NCBI RefSeq assembly: GCF_910592395.1
Contig: NC_088325.1
Span: forward strand, 11,288,109 to 11,352,108
Length of the DNA: 64,000 nucleotides
Reading direction: 5' to 3'
DNA from: Lineus longissimus
Lineage: Eukaryota; Nemertea; Pilidiophora; Heteronemertea; Lineidae
The notes under the pieces are model-generated. The model was not told the DNA's origin. It worked only from the letters and a program-made list of their open reading frames with translations, and made no database searches. Numbering within the stretch: position 1 is the first letter of the stretch; every line of letters begins with the position of its first letter. Positions 44,483 through 57,910 of this stretch are shown here, in pieces. A program made the translations under genes and the position numbers.

Positions 44483-45509
44483 ATTAACAAGGGCATCTGA
44501 CCTACATGTACCAACTACCTAGTTTCTGATTTCAAGGGAGTGATTGCATGATCTGATAAAGATATGACATTCAGTTTCTGAAAAACCTCTTCGGGGTGCA
44601 TATTTGGAAAAACCCTAAATGAAAAAAAAACTCTTTCAAGTCTAGATATGTGTCATGGGCATGTCCTATTTTAAGAGGTGTCTCTAAGTGGTGTCACTCT
44701 CTCTCTGTCTCAGAATTGAGGGATATCATCCCCATCTCATTTCTTTCCTTGAGGGTATGATCTGGCTATGCTCAATCGATAGCATGAGAAAGAAATCAGT
44801 GACACCAGACCTGCCAGAGAGATGATGTCAACGTTGACAAGCAGATTAAACTGATCAATTTATCTTGGATGAAATCTTGTTAATTTCACTCAGAAACTGT
44901 AACGAGATTATTATCTTCCAATCTGAATCTGATTCATCTTTGGTATCGTCTATCTTGTACTTCAAGTACTGTTTGTTTTAAAGTTCATGCCTTGCTAGTC
45001 TTCTTCTGGGAGTATTAGATGTCCAAGTATCATTTTAGTGTCGGTACAATGTCTTACTGGCTCAAAAACTCTTTTTTGGCTAAACACAAAACATTGGATT
45101 AGAATTTATGTGATTTTGGGAGAGCCTGACCTGTTACGACTTTAAATGCTATGTAATGGTGGCTTTCTGACAACCCAGTCGCAATATGTGTAGTCTTCGG
45201 CTGTAAGATTGGCATAACAATAGTGTAATGTAAGAAGACAGTCATTGATGTGTTGATTGAGTCTAAGATATCCTTATGACAAAATTGGCTCCCGACATAC
45301 CCTTTCATAAAGACAATTGTTCACCACATCTAGTTTTCCATTTTGATGTACCTACATGTAGAGTAGCATCAAGAATGATTCGACCGTCACTTATTAAGTG
45401 ATCAATGAGACCGCTTACTATGGCTTTCCCATCCAATGAAAACAGACATACAAAAAATGATCATTTGCCGATGCTCCTGGTACGATGATAATATCAGTCA
45501 TAGCTCTCC
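44483..45509. other. No gene recognised
   Basis: Anonymous; a 69-codon minus frame at 45099-45308 has no motif. Confidence 0.45.
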
Positions 45510-45645
45510 GAGGCTGGCTGTGACATAAAGCAGCTTGAGGGTTGCTGCCTATCAGCTTATGGTGTATAGTTCCAGTACTTGATGACAGGTGTCTCTTTTC
45601 TTTCACGTGGCGTCGGTTAACACAACGAGGATATGAAGGTTGTTC
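45510..45645 (+). repeat. Duplication block 3, copy B
   Basis: Counterpart of 3495-3625, sharing TTGATGACAGGTGTCTCTT. An overlapping 91-codon minus frame is not kept in copy A. Confidence 0.75.
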
Positions 45646-46169
45646 ACCTTGTGTTTGATGTTCGAACTCCGTTGTTTTTGTAAAACTTTTCAAATAGTTC
45701 GCTGTTAAAATTACTTTCTGGTAAGGAAGAGCTGAACCGAGTGGGAGACACGAGGAACTATCAATGACTCAGAGGAGGTCTAAAGGTCTTTCAAAGCTGG
45801 GTGTGTCGTATTAAAATGGATGTGTCCTAATAAATAGATGAGTGACTTCATCAACAAGTAAATTGGATTATGTCTTTCAAGTGAACAACTGATAATCTTT
45901 TACTTCGGTAACTCTTCAGAAGGTGACTTCGACTTGCTATACTTCTATGTGTAACTTGAAAATCTTGGATTTTTCTGCACCTACAGGCAACTATCCTATG
46001 GGATATGCTCCATTCACACATCACGGATCTTGTTGATTTCTAAACCTTCATGAGACAAATAGTTACTGAGAGCGTGACTAACTTGATACATGTATGATAT
46101 AGAACTTTGTGTACCAAAATCCGACATCTGCTTATTTAGTAAGAGTGAAGCAATTATTGTCCATCACTT
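45646..46169. other. No feature recognised
   Basis: Anonymous spacer whose length is close to the copy A equivalent (3626-4234). Confidence 0.4.
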
Positions 46170-46439
46170 GTGTTGATGCATTCACATTTTACTTCGCTGC
46201 GGATCAATACGAGACACTATCTCATCGTTTGGATCATCGAGTGTGGACTAAAACCCGCACGTTCTCGCTATTAGAGAAAATCTCTCATTTGAATTAAGTT
46301 GCGCTCTTATTCAAAAGGAGGGATGAGATAAATGGACATTTAGCTGTGCACTGTTTTAGCTGCTCGGTGATTTTCATATGGGGACAGTATATCAAACAGT
46401 GACAGTGATGGATAAGTTTTTCGTTGATTTAAGGTAAGA
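46170..46439 (+). repeat. Duplication block 4, copy B, ending at a splice-donor-like site
   Basis: Counterpart of 4235-4490. It ends at AAG followed by GTAAGA (donor at 46434). A 62-codon frame at 46109-46297 is closed by early stops in copy A. Confidence 0.6.
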
Positions 46440-48296
46440 AGGTTTTGATTTCATGAGATATGTTAATCTAGTCTCAAAGCTGTTATTCATTGAAGTGTTT
46501 AGAAAGAAATCATGTCATGTTTGTACTACAGCCCTGCACAAATGTGTGATTTAAATCGCTGCGATATGCAATCATGGTCACATGCAACAAAAGTATTGTG
46601 TGTGGTAGTCATCACAGGTATCTGCAACAAAAATCGGTGATCGCAGCAACCTGACATCAATATCAAACCCAGCTATTACCAGTTCGACCAGGAGACGAGA
46701 GAGTGTCCAACATTGCAGCAATTTCAATTGCAGGTTACTGTGACGAAAATTGTTTGTTTGCTGGGGGCTTAAACCACTGCCTTGAACTGACACTAATGCA
46801 GCAACACAACATGCAAACAGTATTGGAATAATTAACCTGGAGAAGTAATCACATGCTCGTCAGTTAATTAAAAGCGTGTGAAGACGAACTAATTTATAAT
46901 TTAGAGGACGTGTTATATCTTCTATCAGTTTGTAAGCGAATTTCATCAATTTGTGGCAGGGGTTGATTAGGTTTATGCTGTTTGATAAACCCAATGCTCC
47001 GCATGAGGCCAGTCATGGTATTCTTCTAGTTTAACTATTTCTCTGCATGGTCGGTCATTCTTGAATATCAGAGTCGAATAATCTGGTTTTGCAATTGCAT
47101 AAAAGGAGGAGAGTCACAGAGTTAAAATGACCTTGTGCTCCATTGGTCGTCTCCTGAAGCTGGAAATCATGATAAGTGTTCAAAAAATCTGGTAGTGAAT
47201 ACTATAACTTTAAATTTGCTGAAAAGCCAATATTAGTGTTACTCTTTGCACACTTGCCATACTCTCAACACGATAGAGAAAAAATATCTGAACTCTGCGT
47301 TCTAAAATTTTCAGTTGCTTTCACAAATTTGGTATGCGCCGGTATGGAAAAAAAGAGCTGAAGATATTGCATACAGCTTGTAGGACTGCAGACATTAGTA
47401 TTGCCATTAGAAAGAAGAAACCTAACAAACAAACTAAATGTGCTACTATCGGTACGATGGTTCTCTTTCTTAACTTCTGTGGCTTCAGGAATTGCAAGGT
47501 TTTTTTACTCGAAATGACATCCAGTGAGCATCAACACCATCATCGAATGATTGCGGGCAAATGACGGGAAAAGGCTGATATTTGCAGATAAGAAATTCAA
47601 ATGGCATCACATGTGACCAACTGGTGATCATGAGTGAACCACATCTGAAACTACCCTATCATTTCCTTAAAAACTGCAGAATGTCTTCAAAACTGCTTGC
47701 AGCTAATTGGTCTTTAAATTCTATTCTTGTCTGAATCATTAGACTTATTACCTTAATTTGCTTAAAGGAAGACTAATGTTAAAAATGACATCAATTATTC
47801 AGTATTCTTCTGTTCTATTACTTATGACATTTAAACGATGATGTAAGGACCGATGGATTCTTTGGCATATCATTGGATTGGATTGGTTGTCCACTTATCT
47901 TTATATTGTCAACGTCCCTCCTCGGCACAAGGTTGATGCTGTTGATCCTTTTTATTTTGCATTGCAGCGTATACTGTATTTGCCTCCCAAGAGATTGCAA
48001 CGTAGTGCACTGTGTAATGATCGTGCTCATAGTTTGAGCCTGGTGAAATTCAGTTTACCAGCGTTTTTGAATGCATGGTATCAAACTAAAGGCATTTTCT
48101 CATAGCAGTTTAAATTTTTGAACTTTGGCAAGATATGAGGGAATAAATGATGGTTTGGCTTTGCAACCTTGAGCAAAAGTTAGTAACTATATACTGCTTT
48201 CTTCTTAAGACGATAATTCCTTAATAGGCCTTACAGTTGAGACTAGAAAACTGAGTGACTATGACATAACAAAATGCCCTGTCTTTATCCTTTCAG
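46440..48296. other. No gene recognised; putative intron of copy B
   Basis: About 1.86 kb between the conserved donor-like and acceptor-like sites, nearly the copy A length. Frames of 60-76 codons have no domain. Confidence 0.4.
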
Positions 48297-48346
48297 ATGC
48301 TAAAACCTGATGGATTATCCGTGGACTAACTCGGTCGAGTGACAAG
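48297..48346 (+). ncRNA. Candidate non-coding exon, copy B
   Basis: 50 nt between a strong acceptor (CTTTATCCTTTCAG, ending at 48296) and GTAAGT. It is paralogous to 6313-6361 and shares ATGGATTA and ACTAACT. All three frames contain stops or differ from copy A. Confidence 0.4.
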
Positions 48347-48594
48347 GTAAGTTTGCAACCGTCGTACTTCTCTGTGCCTTGTTTCGTCCATTTAAATCTT
48401 ACTTGAAGCTGGGACATGCTAAGAGTATCATGCTCTGCATGGAATCAGGTAGTCACATCACCAGGTTATTATTCTAAGGGTCACATTAGAAACGGGCCAA
48501 TATTGGTATAGGGCCCAAGACCTTAGAGGTGATACAATGTACATGTATGTTCCAACTTTGCTGAGCTCGATCTTCAAATCAAACAATGAATATT
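48347..48594. other. No feature recognised
   Basis: Anonymous spacer, equivalent to 6362-6584. Confidence 0.35.
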
Positions 48595-49240
48595 TGGGGT
48601 TTCTGAATGGCCTTTTGGGTCATTTCCCTCCTGCGCTGGCTGACCGAACATGGAGTGGTCAATTCTGGGAAGGACGCCTCTCCATCACCTAGCTGCAATT
48701 CTGCCCAGGCAACATTTGTGAAATGAGCCAGAAGGGCCAATCCTGTAGCCTAATGTCATTTCTTACTCTATGTTCCCGTTCTTATTATGGAAAGATAGCC
48801 CTGCACTGGCTAATATGTTGTGAAATGATCCACGAGGCCGTTCCCGCAAACAAAATGAGTAGTTCACTGACCACTGGTAACAGCCGACAACGTTCATTCT
48901 CGAGAAGGTTCAAATGGTTGTTTCTTGGTAGCCTAGTTTTTGCCAAACATCTACGCAATGACCCGCATCCCCGTTCAGAATGGTTAATGCCTCATTGACT
49001 GGTCATTCGATTCAAGTGGCCATGTTTTAGATATTTTTATCAGTCACGAGCAAATGTGGCGGAGAGAATTGAGCGCATGGCAATATAACTTTCTCAGTAT
49101 CTTCCTGCTGCAGGGTCCGGCAATGGTAAAATGCGACCGTAATCCATCTTGATTATCTAAATGCGTAATTTGGCCGAGAAAAGGTGTTCCATCATCCCGG
49201 GGGCTGATGCAGGAAATGCCGTGTTTTTGGCAAGATTATC
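48595..49240 (+). repeat. Duplication block 6, copy B
   Basis: Counterpart of 6585-7210. The 91-codon frame here (48723-48998) is not the frame open in copy A. Confidence 0.8.
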
Positions 49241-50204
49241 TCATTCATTGAGGTTCTTGTAGTATTTGCATGCGCATATCAAAGGATCCATTAAGGTATT
49301 TTCAATTCACTGCCCATTCTTTTGTTCATTTAAGTAAGCTCATCATTATGCTCACAGCTATCACAAATTCTGCTTTACTGAAATGTCCCTCTACTCTAGA
49401 TCTTGTGTCAACCTAGTTGGCCCAGATACTCGGACGCAATTTTGTCTCTAATCACAGAATAGCCAATCTGCACAGATCTGATGTTAGGGGTTTATCTAGA
49501 ACGATCCATGGAGTAAAGAGCTATTGAGAAAAACACATTTCATCAGCAGATTCCGAAGGTTGCATGCTAACCCTAACCCTAACCCATTGATGTTGCTGTT
49601 CACCTACAAAGTAACATTAGGTACATGTTCATACAGTAAATGAAGGAGATAACAATGGTGGAAATAAGAAGGAGTACAAGAACAGTAACTGTGCGGCCGA
49701 TAAAGGAAGAATACCAACGCAGTTGCTATCTATAATCCAGTTTCGGGACAGTTTTAGAATCTTTGGATTTAGAACTGTCACCTATAAATTCCACGATCGA
49801 GATAACCTTTTAGATTTCTCCAAGATGGACCACTGTGGTATCTTGAATCATGACCAATGGGTCATATAGTTTCCTTCTGAGTTTATGGTACTTTGGTCAG
49901 TCAAGGAAGAAATAACTGTTCAACTTGATCGAAAAAGCTCTCATTCCTGACAACATTTCTCGGACAAAGTAATGTCATTATTGTGATGAATAACGTGATA
50001 ACAAAATAGTTACACGGTTTCAGATATGCTGACTTTAATTACGAGAACATCCAATGCTAAGAGCGATTTTTAAATCGCCAAGAAGACCATTTGGGTTATT
50101 GCGTAGCAATCTGATAACCAAATACGACTGTAAAGATTGTTTAATGTGATGCGGTCAAACTACATGTATTGAAAGTTTGTAAAAAACATGAATAACTGGA
50201 CCAT
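49241..50204. other. No gene recognised
   Basis: Copy B is about 620 bp longer here than copy A. It contains the short telomere-like run at 49567-49585. Confidence 0.45.
49567..49585 (-). repeat. Short interstitial telomere-like run
   Basis: CTAACCCTAACCCTAACCC, about three TTAGGG repeats read on the minus strand. Confidence 0.85.
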
Positions 50205-50520
50205 TATCAGCACCAAATACAATCACCAGTGATGTGCCACATGGCCAAATAAAACACCTTAAAAAATCTAAAGCCAATACATTTCCTTGGCAAGGCAGAG
50301 ACTGTGAAAATCATCAGAAGCATGCTGTTAAATCTTTTTTAGTCTATTCATCTTGCCATTATTATAGTATTACATACTATAGCGGCAAGTCATTACTATA
50401 AATGTGTTCTTCAGAGCTATAAGATGCTACTAATATCCTTCAATGGGTATGATAATACAAAAGACGCTATTGATGTGGCAGCCTCAATTACTTTCCAGGG
50501 GAGAAGGGCTCTAATGGAAA
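50205..50520 (+). repeat. Duplication block 7, copy B
   Basis: Counterpart of 7555-7850, with GGCAAGTCATTAC and AAATGTGTTCTTCA preserved. Confidence 0.75.
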
Positions 50521-51254
50521 GTCAGTTGCAAATGCAAATTATTGTTGCAAATGGTATATGATTTGGCGCAATCAGTTGCTTTAGAGGTAGAAAGTGCTGA
50601 ATTAGGGGCAGCATGGTTTGATTTGTGTTGTGCAATTATGTTTGATATTTGCAGTTCCCGGTACATGTAAGCATTTTACACAAACACCATCAACTTCAAA
50701 ACCTGATGCCAAAGCTATTTTGCATCAACATCGCTAAAATGTCAGGTTCGGCAACAATTCTTCAAAAAGGGGGATTACAAGATATTCTCAAAGCAAATAT
50801 GTTCAACAGTAACAGACTGCCAAATTTAGTGATGATATCATTTGAAAGCACTGGAATCCCAGCTTTTCGATGAATTATGGTAAAATGAATACATCGAAAC
50901 CTTTTTCAATTTGCCCCTCATGTCTGGACTATCCGTGTAAGGCAAGCATTTTTAGACAGTGGTTCAACCACTCATGATAACAAACTATAATGAATGACTG
51001 GAGTCAATAGATAACTTGAGTTGTCCCTCCTATTTATGGTACAACAACAATTTTTGCCCAATAATGATTATCCTTGACGCATTACCTCTTTATTTTTCAT
51101 TGACTCACCCTGTACATGTACATGTATAATGATAAGGAAATTATAACTTTTTGAAACCCATCCTATCCCTGTTCACCAAACTGCGAAGATATCCTAGACC
51201 TACCTCAGCGCACTTGGAAAGCAGTCACACTATTCTGAATTCCCAACAGGACCA
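50521..51254. other. No gene recognised
   Basis: Anonymous. It includes a GTACATGTACATGTA run near 51112-51127 and a 74-codon frame (50649-50873) without motif. Confidence 0.4.
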
Positions 51255-51410
51255 AAACAATGTATTCATTAGTCTGAACATGTAATGCATTGATCAGCCA
51301 CATTACTCACGCCGAGCGGTGACACTGGCCAGGAAGAACATCGGCCAATTTGTAGTAAATACCACTTTGGGGTGTTGAGAAGCTTTTCTTATCTTACGTA
51401 GGCGAAGATG
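51255..51410 (+). repeat. Duplication block 8, copy B
   Basis: Counterpart of 8175-8300, with about 25 extra bases (near 51352-51376) relative to copy A. Confidence 0.75.
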
Positions 51411-52144
51411 GAAGAGGGCAGAAATGTGAGATTCTTTTTGGGCTGCCAAAACCACTTAAGTTTGAGGTGAATGTTTTGATTAGAAAATTAAGCAAGTGTG
51501 TTTTTGGTATGGTCGATTTGGTTTCCGGGGACAAGGACAACCACGAGTGTGATATTTCCACTCCAAAAACCCACATGAGTGTCGTTTTAATATCCCAAAA
51601 TCCATCAACTTGTTCTGCTTTTTATGAATCCTATAAGAAAATATATCATAAGAACGTTATGAGCAGGGGTGTGAAGCAGATTGAAATTCAATGATTCATG
51701 ATATCAAACCGACACATGCCAAGAACTCTCCGGTTTTTATACATAAGGTATTTCTTTTTAACCATGTACAGCAATGTATGTAGGTGATCGTGACGACATC
51801 GCGCATGTATTGTAAGCATAACCTGGATACAGTTTAGAACGGCTCTTCTCGAAAGCTGACTATAGCCAACCATCACTGTATCATCGAATAAAGCCCACCA
51901 TCAGCATCTTCAATTTTCACCAAAAATGCTTTCAAAATAATTTTAGTTGACTGCCTGGTACTCAAATGCATTTGAGATGACACTAACAAAGGAGTAGCAT
52001 ACCAAATGCTACTTAGCATTACAACATCAAGTGCGCTAGACTTCAAAATGTTATAGTTGGTCTCTTTTAACCTTAAAGCCACAGGAAGTTCTCATTGACT
52101 GCAGGAGTGAGCATGTATTTCAAATATAATTCGAATTCAATCTT
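51411..52144. other. No gene recognised
   Basis: Anonymous; frames of 60-75 codons only. Confidence 0.4.
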
Positions 52145-52930
52145 CGAAATGTCAAAGTATAATGAAACCTGTCTCCAAAATGATAAGTGGCATCTAAAAT
52201 GGATTACAGTCAGTCCGTGCTGGGATGTGAGTTTCATGCCATTAGTTAGAAAGTTAGACGTATTTCTTGATCAATTTTCATTGACAAAAAATGCAGTTTG
52301 GTGAGACTTTGATTGAGGCTACTATAAGTGCAAGATTGATAGGTTCACAGAGTGGGTCTAAGAATGAAAAAGAATGCAGGGATGCTTGTGGTTCGTGGGA
52401 GACCATGACTTGGAGTTAGCCTACATGTCATTTCTCTCCAAGAAGTTAAGCATATTTCTCAATAAGTTTAATTACTGAAATCACAAGCCGGTGCACTGTG
52501 ACAAGGTATCAGAACAACACCAGAATACTGACTTTATTGAATGGTTAAAGTAGATTGGCAAAGTTTTCACTGACGTTGTAATGAGAAAAATATTGATGGT
52601 ACATGTGTTGCATGAAGATATTTTAAGAAGCGACTGGCATGCCTGAAAAGTTTGTCCGAAATTTCTTTTTTCTGACCGGAACCGCTGGCGTAGAGTGCGT
52701 GTAACAGAGTCATATAACACGAATTGACAAGTCGTCAGGCCCGCTAATTTCACATCTACATGTAAGACAGTTAACGATATGAGCTTTCAAGCTCATGATC
52801 TTGCTAGGCTACTTACCTTCAATTATTTATATGGTCATTTCCCCTATCACTCAAAGTATACATGATTAAGTACCACTGGGAGCCGTGATGAGAAAGTTAA
52901 AAGTGGGTGAGAATATCCGTTCAGTAAGTC
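52145..52930 (+). repeat. Duplication blocks 9-10, copy B
   Basis: 52145-52300 matches A 8615-8760, and 52810-52930 matches A 8780-8920. About 500 bp between them is extra in copy B. Confidence 0.75.
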
Positions 52931-53689
52931 TATCAGTGAATGTAGGTGTTACATGTAGATACAGATAACCAATGTGTAGAATCCAGTTGTGCCATATTAA
53001 TGAGGTGAACAGCCTCCCAGGTGAAAAATGGGCATTCACTTCGGTTAGAAGGCATTTCAATTGCTTTAGGAATACAAGTTTTAGCCAACGCTTAATCAAG
53101 GAAGTGGTTAAGGATTTGTGTACTGGACGGAAATACGTCTGCTGTGTCTATAATACTTCTAAAATACCACTGGGAAGTAGAGTCTCATTAGCCGCGAGTA
53201 CTTCATCACTTCAGTCCTGCCAGCAAGTGGTTTTCAATTGATAAGCCTCCCCCGGGAAACCTGATGACAATAATACAAGCTTGCGAGACAGAAGCGTTGA
53301 TTTATTGGGTGATGATGGCGGGGTCGTTCTATTGTTAGTCGTAATACATTCCATGAGATGTTTGGAGCTTTAGAATGTCATTGTTGTGGCATGGGCTGCT
53401 TGCATTTCAGTAAATTTCATCAGATAATTCGTAGTCAAATGATATGTTGTACTTCTCTTCACGGACACCATATGTATATGCTTCCCTTGTTTCCCTTTTT
53501 TAAGCTAGAGCCCCATCCGTTGTTACGAACTGTAACAAACTGTGTGGACGTTATGTAGCCGGTTGAACAAAGGCCTTTATAGCATGCAATAGGCCTATAT
53601 GAAACTGACGCACCGAAACCGACTTAAAGGCGTCTACACATTTTCATAAAAATTCATGTCACATGTGTGAGATAGTATAGTCCATCCAT
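52931..53689. other. No gene recognised
   Basis: Anonymous. An 89-codon plus frame (52972-53241) has an antisense 77-codon partner and no domain. Confidence 0.4.
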
Positions 53690-54255
53690 AAGCATTAGTC
53701 AAGGACATTCCATTGATACCTTTCATAAATTCCAAGAGACACAAACAATATCGGTCATTGCTCTCACCATCCGACGTGAGCTGTTTACATAAATCGACCA
53801 AATAGTGGTGCATTGTGCAGTAAATAGCCATTGTGCTTATCATTTTATGAGATTGTGCCATGTCCTCAAAAATTGTCGATATAAGGTTTTTTTCTGGCAA
53901 CATTCGGAACACGATTAGCTAGTCACAACATAGTTACACACAGGGCAATCTCTGGCGATTCCTTCAATGTCTTAAATCTCGCGTCTAATGTTGCTGATAA
54001 CCTCGTCCCCGGGGTATATCATCCAGTAATACATCACAAAAGTGTCACCCAGTGCAGCAGTCTATAGGCAGGACTGATTGATTTGCCTCTATGCCACTTC
54101 TAGCTATCATTTATCAAATTTGCAACGTTTACATTGCCTGAGATTTCTAATGATATGAGTGTTTTCTATTGATTGTGTGTGTTTTGTTGTCATTGCTACC
54201 CTTGAACCTAGGTCATGGGATTGCATTTGTCATAAATTGAGGTAGAACTATCAAA
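53690..54255 (+). repeat. Duplication blocks 11-12, copy B
   Basis: Counterpart of 9120-9665. The CTGATAACCTCGTCCC and ATCACAAAAGTGTCAC runs are preserved. Confidence 0.8.
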
Positions 54256-56529
54256 GCCATTTGGCTGTATATGTAGTCCCTATACAATGTATCTAGGCGT
54301 AAGTTGGGGGCCAGCTTCTCGGATGATCGGTCAAAAAATAATTGGTTTCCTCGTGGAGAAAAACAATCAGAACACGAGGGTTCAAAGTAAGGGCAAGTAT
54401 TGGGTTGTGTCATTGAGACTCGTCAGCTTGCTTATGGCTAATTCTGATTGCGTGACATTGGCCACCTTGATATATGAACATCATTAAGAGGAGTTGTAAA
54501 AGAGGATTCATTATTGTTGTATTTTGATTTTCTGTCTTTGTGTGGGTCATGCAAGGACAATAATTTATTGATGGTAACTTCATTTCAATGAATGATTCTC
54601 TGCAGGATTCATTGGCTGCGCGAAAAGCATGCTCACTACCAATCAATGCATTTAGATATGCTCATTTTTAGACATTTGGTAACTGCTTTTTCTACAGCTT
54701 TTTCTATGGCAGTAAAGCATACCACTGCATCTTCTTACCAGCGCCAACTATTAATCAGAGTAAATGAGAACATTTTAGTGTGTCACACGCTTACTACTTT
54801 GAATTGGAAATTCTCATAAAATATCCACACCCTGGGCTGTTATGGCCAGTTACAAGAACTGACAAATTATCTACTGCCTGCTCTGCCACCATCATGGACC
54901 ATTTTTACGGTGCGTGCGGACGTGATGGAAAGTTGGCGATGTAGTCGCGTTATTTATTGCATGTTTAGTGGATTGGTCCATTAAGGGTATCTTGGTAAAG
55001 GTGAATAGATTCATGTTACGCCAGTCGACCATTGATTCCTTGGAAGACGTATGGTGATTCAATGACATTATCGTGATAGATGATGGTTACACATGGTCAG
55101 GAAATGGCCATGCTTTTTTCTCCACGAGTTGTTAGGAGGAAAAGAATCGCGACATATTGCTCATCAAACTTTCGGGGAAGTTGACTCTAGATATTCAAAG
55201 ACTCACGTAGTGCCAGTGGTGAGCACATTGTGTTGTACCCCTACCACCATGACCAAGATGACTGCAAAAATTAAACCTTTCCTAAGACAATGAAACTTTT
55301 CCAAAGCCAAGTTGGGATCCAGACTGCCCTGTCTATACTGGGTGCAGGCCTAGTGTACGCTACACTTCAAAAAACCTTCAAAAGGGTCAATTGTTTTCAA
55401 GCAAAAGCAGTGCACAGAGAGGTGGCAGAAGTTGTGTCAATCTAACATGTCTAAATGTATCAGTGCATTTACCCTGGCATCTGTGATCCAGCCATAGTCG
55501 ACAACTATGTCACTAAAATATTCTGATCTGCATTATAAATGAAATTTTGAGGGGACTGTTATGGTGTGGAGTACCAATTTTAAACAAAAATGGAGACAAC
55601 TTGGTGCAATATTGCATTTTTATTGCATTTTTATTGCATTATTTGCATCTCCAAAATACTCTTTTTGGTCTGTACCCAGATACAAGTACAAGCCTAATAG
55701 TTCAAGTACAGGTCAAGATGATTGAACCTTAGTTTGGTCATGTTAAATTGCAGTACTGCCATTGACTGCTGGCAGTTACCCATATCACTTGGTTCAGCTG
55801 AGAAATCACTTGATGAAAGCGCATTTTGATGATTAGTTTTAGTTTACTTCTTACAATTTGATCAAGAATTGTGAGTAATTTGTGACCTGCTCTAGCAAAA
55901 CAAGGCACTTGAGGTCAAGTGCAGATATTGAAATAATCACGGCAATGTCTTCTAGCAAGACAACAAGTCTATTGACATCTGACTGAAATAGTTGGATGAA
56001 CCGTCAAGCCTGCAGCACATGGATGTGACAATGACATGTATGTGAATGTGGGTGGATTCAGGGAACAAGTAAATAATTACTTTAAAATGGAAATTATATC
56101 TTGCAGTCAAGGGGTGATATGAATAAAGACTAGCAAATGCTTTTTATCTAAAACTCATGTACATTTACACCAGGCCTTTCTGTACAAATTCGAAGTAAAA
56201 GCACTTGCTAATTTTTATTCATATCACCCAATAAGTCGGTTTAGCATTGTTACTAACCCTTTCAGAGTAAAACCAATAATTCATAATGGCAGCCGCAGAT
56301 ACGATTTTGATAAGAAGCATGATATTTTGATAGAAATGTTTGTCTTGTTGATACAAATGAACCATGTCAAATGTGACATAAACTGCTTTGGTGAAGATGC
56401 TGTTTTCAATTGCTTCTTCCTTCATATTGATGTTTATGATATATCGTTGGGTCAACCATCACTAGTTCTGTTGGTGTTTAAATTCGATTGACCTGACAAC
56501 AGTTAAACCTTGCAAGTCACATCTAGATG
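54256..56529. other. No gene recognised; expanded in copy B
   Basis: Copy A has only about 200 bp here against 2.3 kb. It includes a three-fold TTTTATTGCAT-type repeat at about 55609-55640, followed by a perfect octamer ATTTGCAT at 55641-55648. Frames up to 78 codons lack motifs. Confidence 0.45.
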
Positions 56530-56825
56530 AGAATGTAATTGGAAATTCTAGCCATCTCTTCTCTATGATTACTGTTTCGTGCATGCGAGAAATATTTCAT
56601 CCAGACTGTCATATAATAATGAATAAATCAGGAAATAAATCAGAACTTCCTTTTTGAAATCGTAAAAACCCATTTGAGTCCGTCTCAACTCATAATGCAT
56701 TATCCGACAATAGCATGATTAATCAACTGAAAATATCCATGTTCAATTTTCTCCTCAGTAACTTTTTTTGTATTAATGTATGGAAGCATTGCTGCCGTGA
56801 ATATCAATATGGCTGCAAGATTTGT
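56530..56825 (-). repeat. Duplication block 13, copy B (inverted)
   Basis: Reverse complement of 9870-10155. Which copy carries the ancestral orientation cannot be told from this window. Confidence 0.8.
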
Positions 56826-57709
56826 TTCCCCTCAGGCAAAAGTCTAATTCTTAAATGTAGTCGTAAATATGAAGGAAAGAGAGAAAAAAATAAAAAAGTG
56901 AAAAACATACACTTTTTTCTCATGTTTGCTTTCTTTTAGAAATTGATTGTCATACAAACTTCTCGTACTGTTTTAAAGCTGTCTTGCGACTCTTGAAGTC
57001 ATAGTAAAATTTGTGAAACATATAAGGTGATTGTTAATTGTTTTCTTATTAGGTAACTCATCTTTAGATTCCCAAAATAAAAACATGAACTAATGAAGTA
57101 TTCTGAAGTTAATAACTCAATCAATTCTCAGGTGACTAACAAGCGTGATATATCATTTTAAAGGCAGTTTTGTGCACAATCAGCCCATGAACATGTTCTG
57201 AAAATTTCGATGATGAAAGAGTTGTCTCAACCAAATGCCAAGTATAATAATCTTAACATGTGATTAATTTTTAACTAGCCATTACATGGTCAGGCATAAA
57301 CTAGTAAAGAAATGTTTGTAACGTAATCTTGAAGGTTGGGCGTTCCTTCAGGCGCATTTCTTTCAAATTCGAAATTAGGCAGTAGTCAGTGTAAACCCAT
57401 TGACCCTGAACACACACAAACACTAAGGGATATCTGCCAGATAATGTAGGGTCAAGTAATGGACAAACACATGCAGTCTATCTATCAGATCCTTGTCGAG
57501 AAGAAAACTAAATAATGTTGAATACCTGTTAAAACTTTCCATCATTTTCAATAGAGAGGTACATGTACTTTACAATCAGTGAAAACCTCGAACATAAATG
57601 TAAAAGCATCCGGTGGCTGCTGTGGCCCTGGGAGTAGCGATCTCTAACTGCTGCCTTAGACATCAGGAATATGACCACGAGCTGGAATCAACCTGTCGAT
57701 AATTTTATC
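56826..57709. other. No feature recognised
   Basis: Anonymous, AT-rich; nothing recognised. Confidence 0.45.
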
Positions 57710-57910
57710 CCGCATTTTCACACCCTTTTGTCTCCAGAGGCTGATGAAATAACGCATGTATAATCACAGTAAATTGGATGATTGTCTGTGCCCCAAGGCC
57801 AACTCTTGTGACAGCATCTGTGTCCTAATCAGCCATTCCGTCTCCTAGGGTCAATAGATCATATCTATTCATGAGAATTGAAAATATGTCGGTATCATTG
57901 CCTTCGGGTG
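57710..57910 (+). repeat. Duplication block 14, copy B
   Basis: Counterpart of 10980-11200, with ATCATATCTATTCATGAGAA invariant. Confidence 0.8.
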
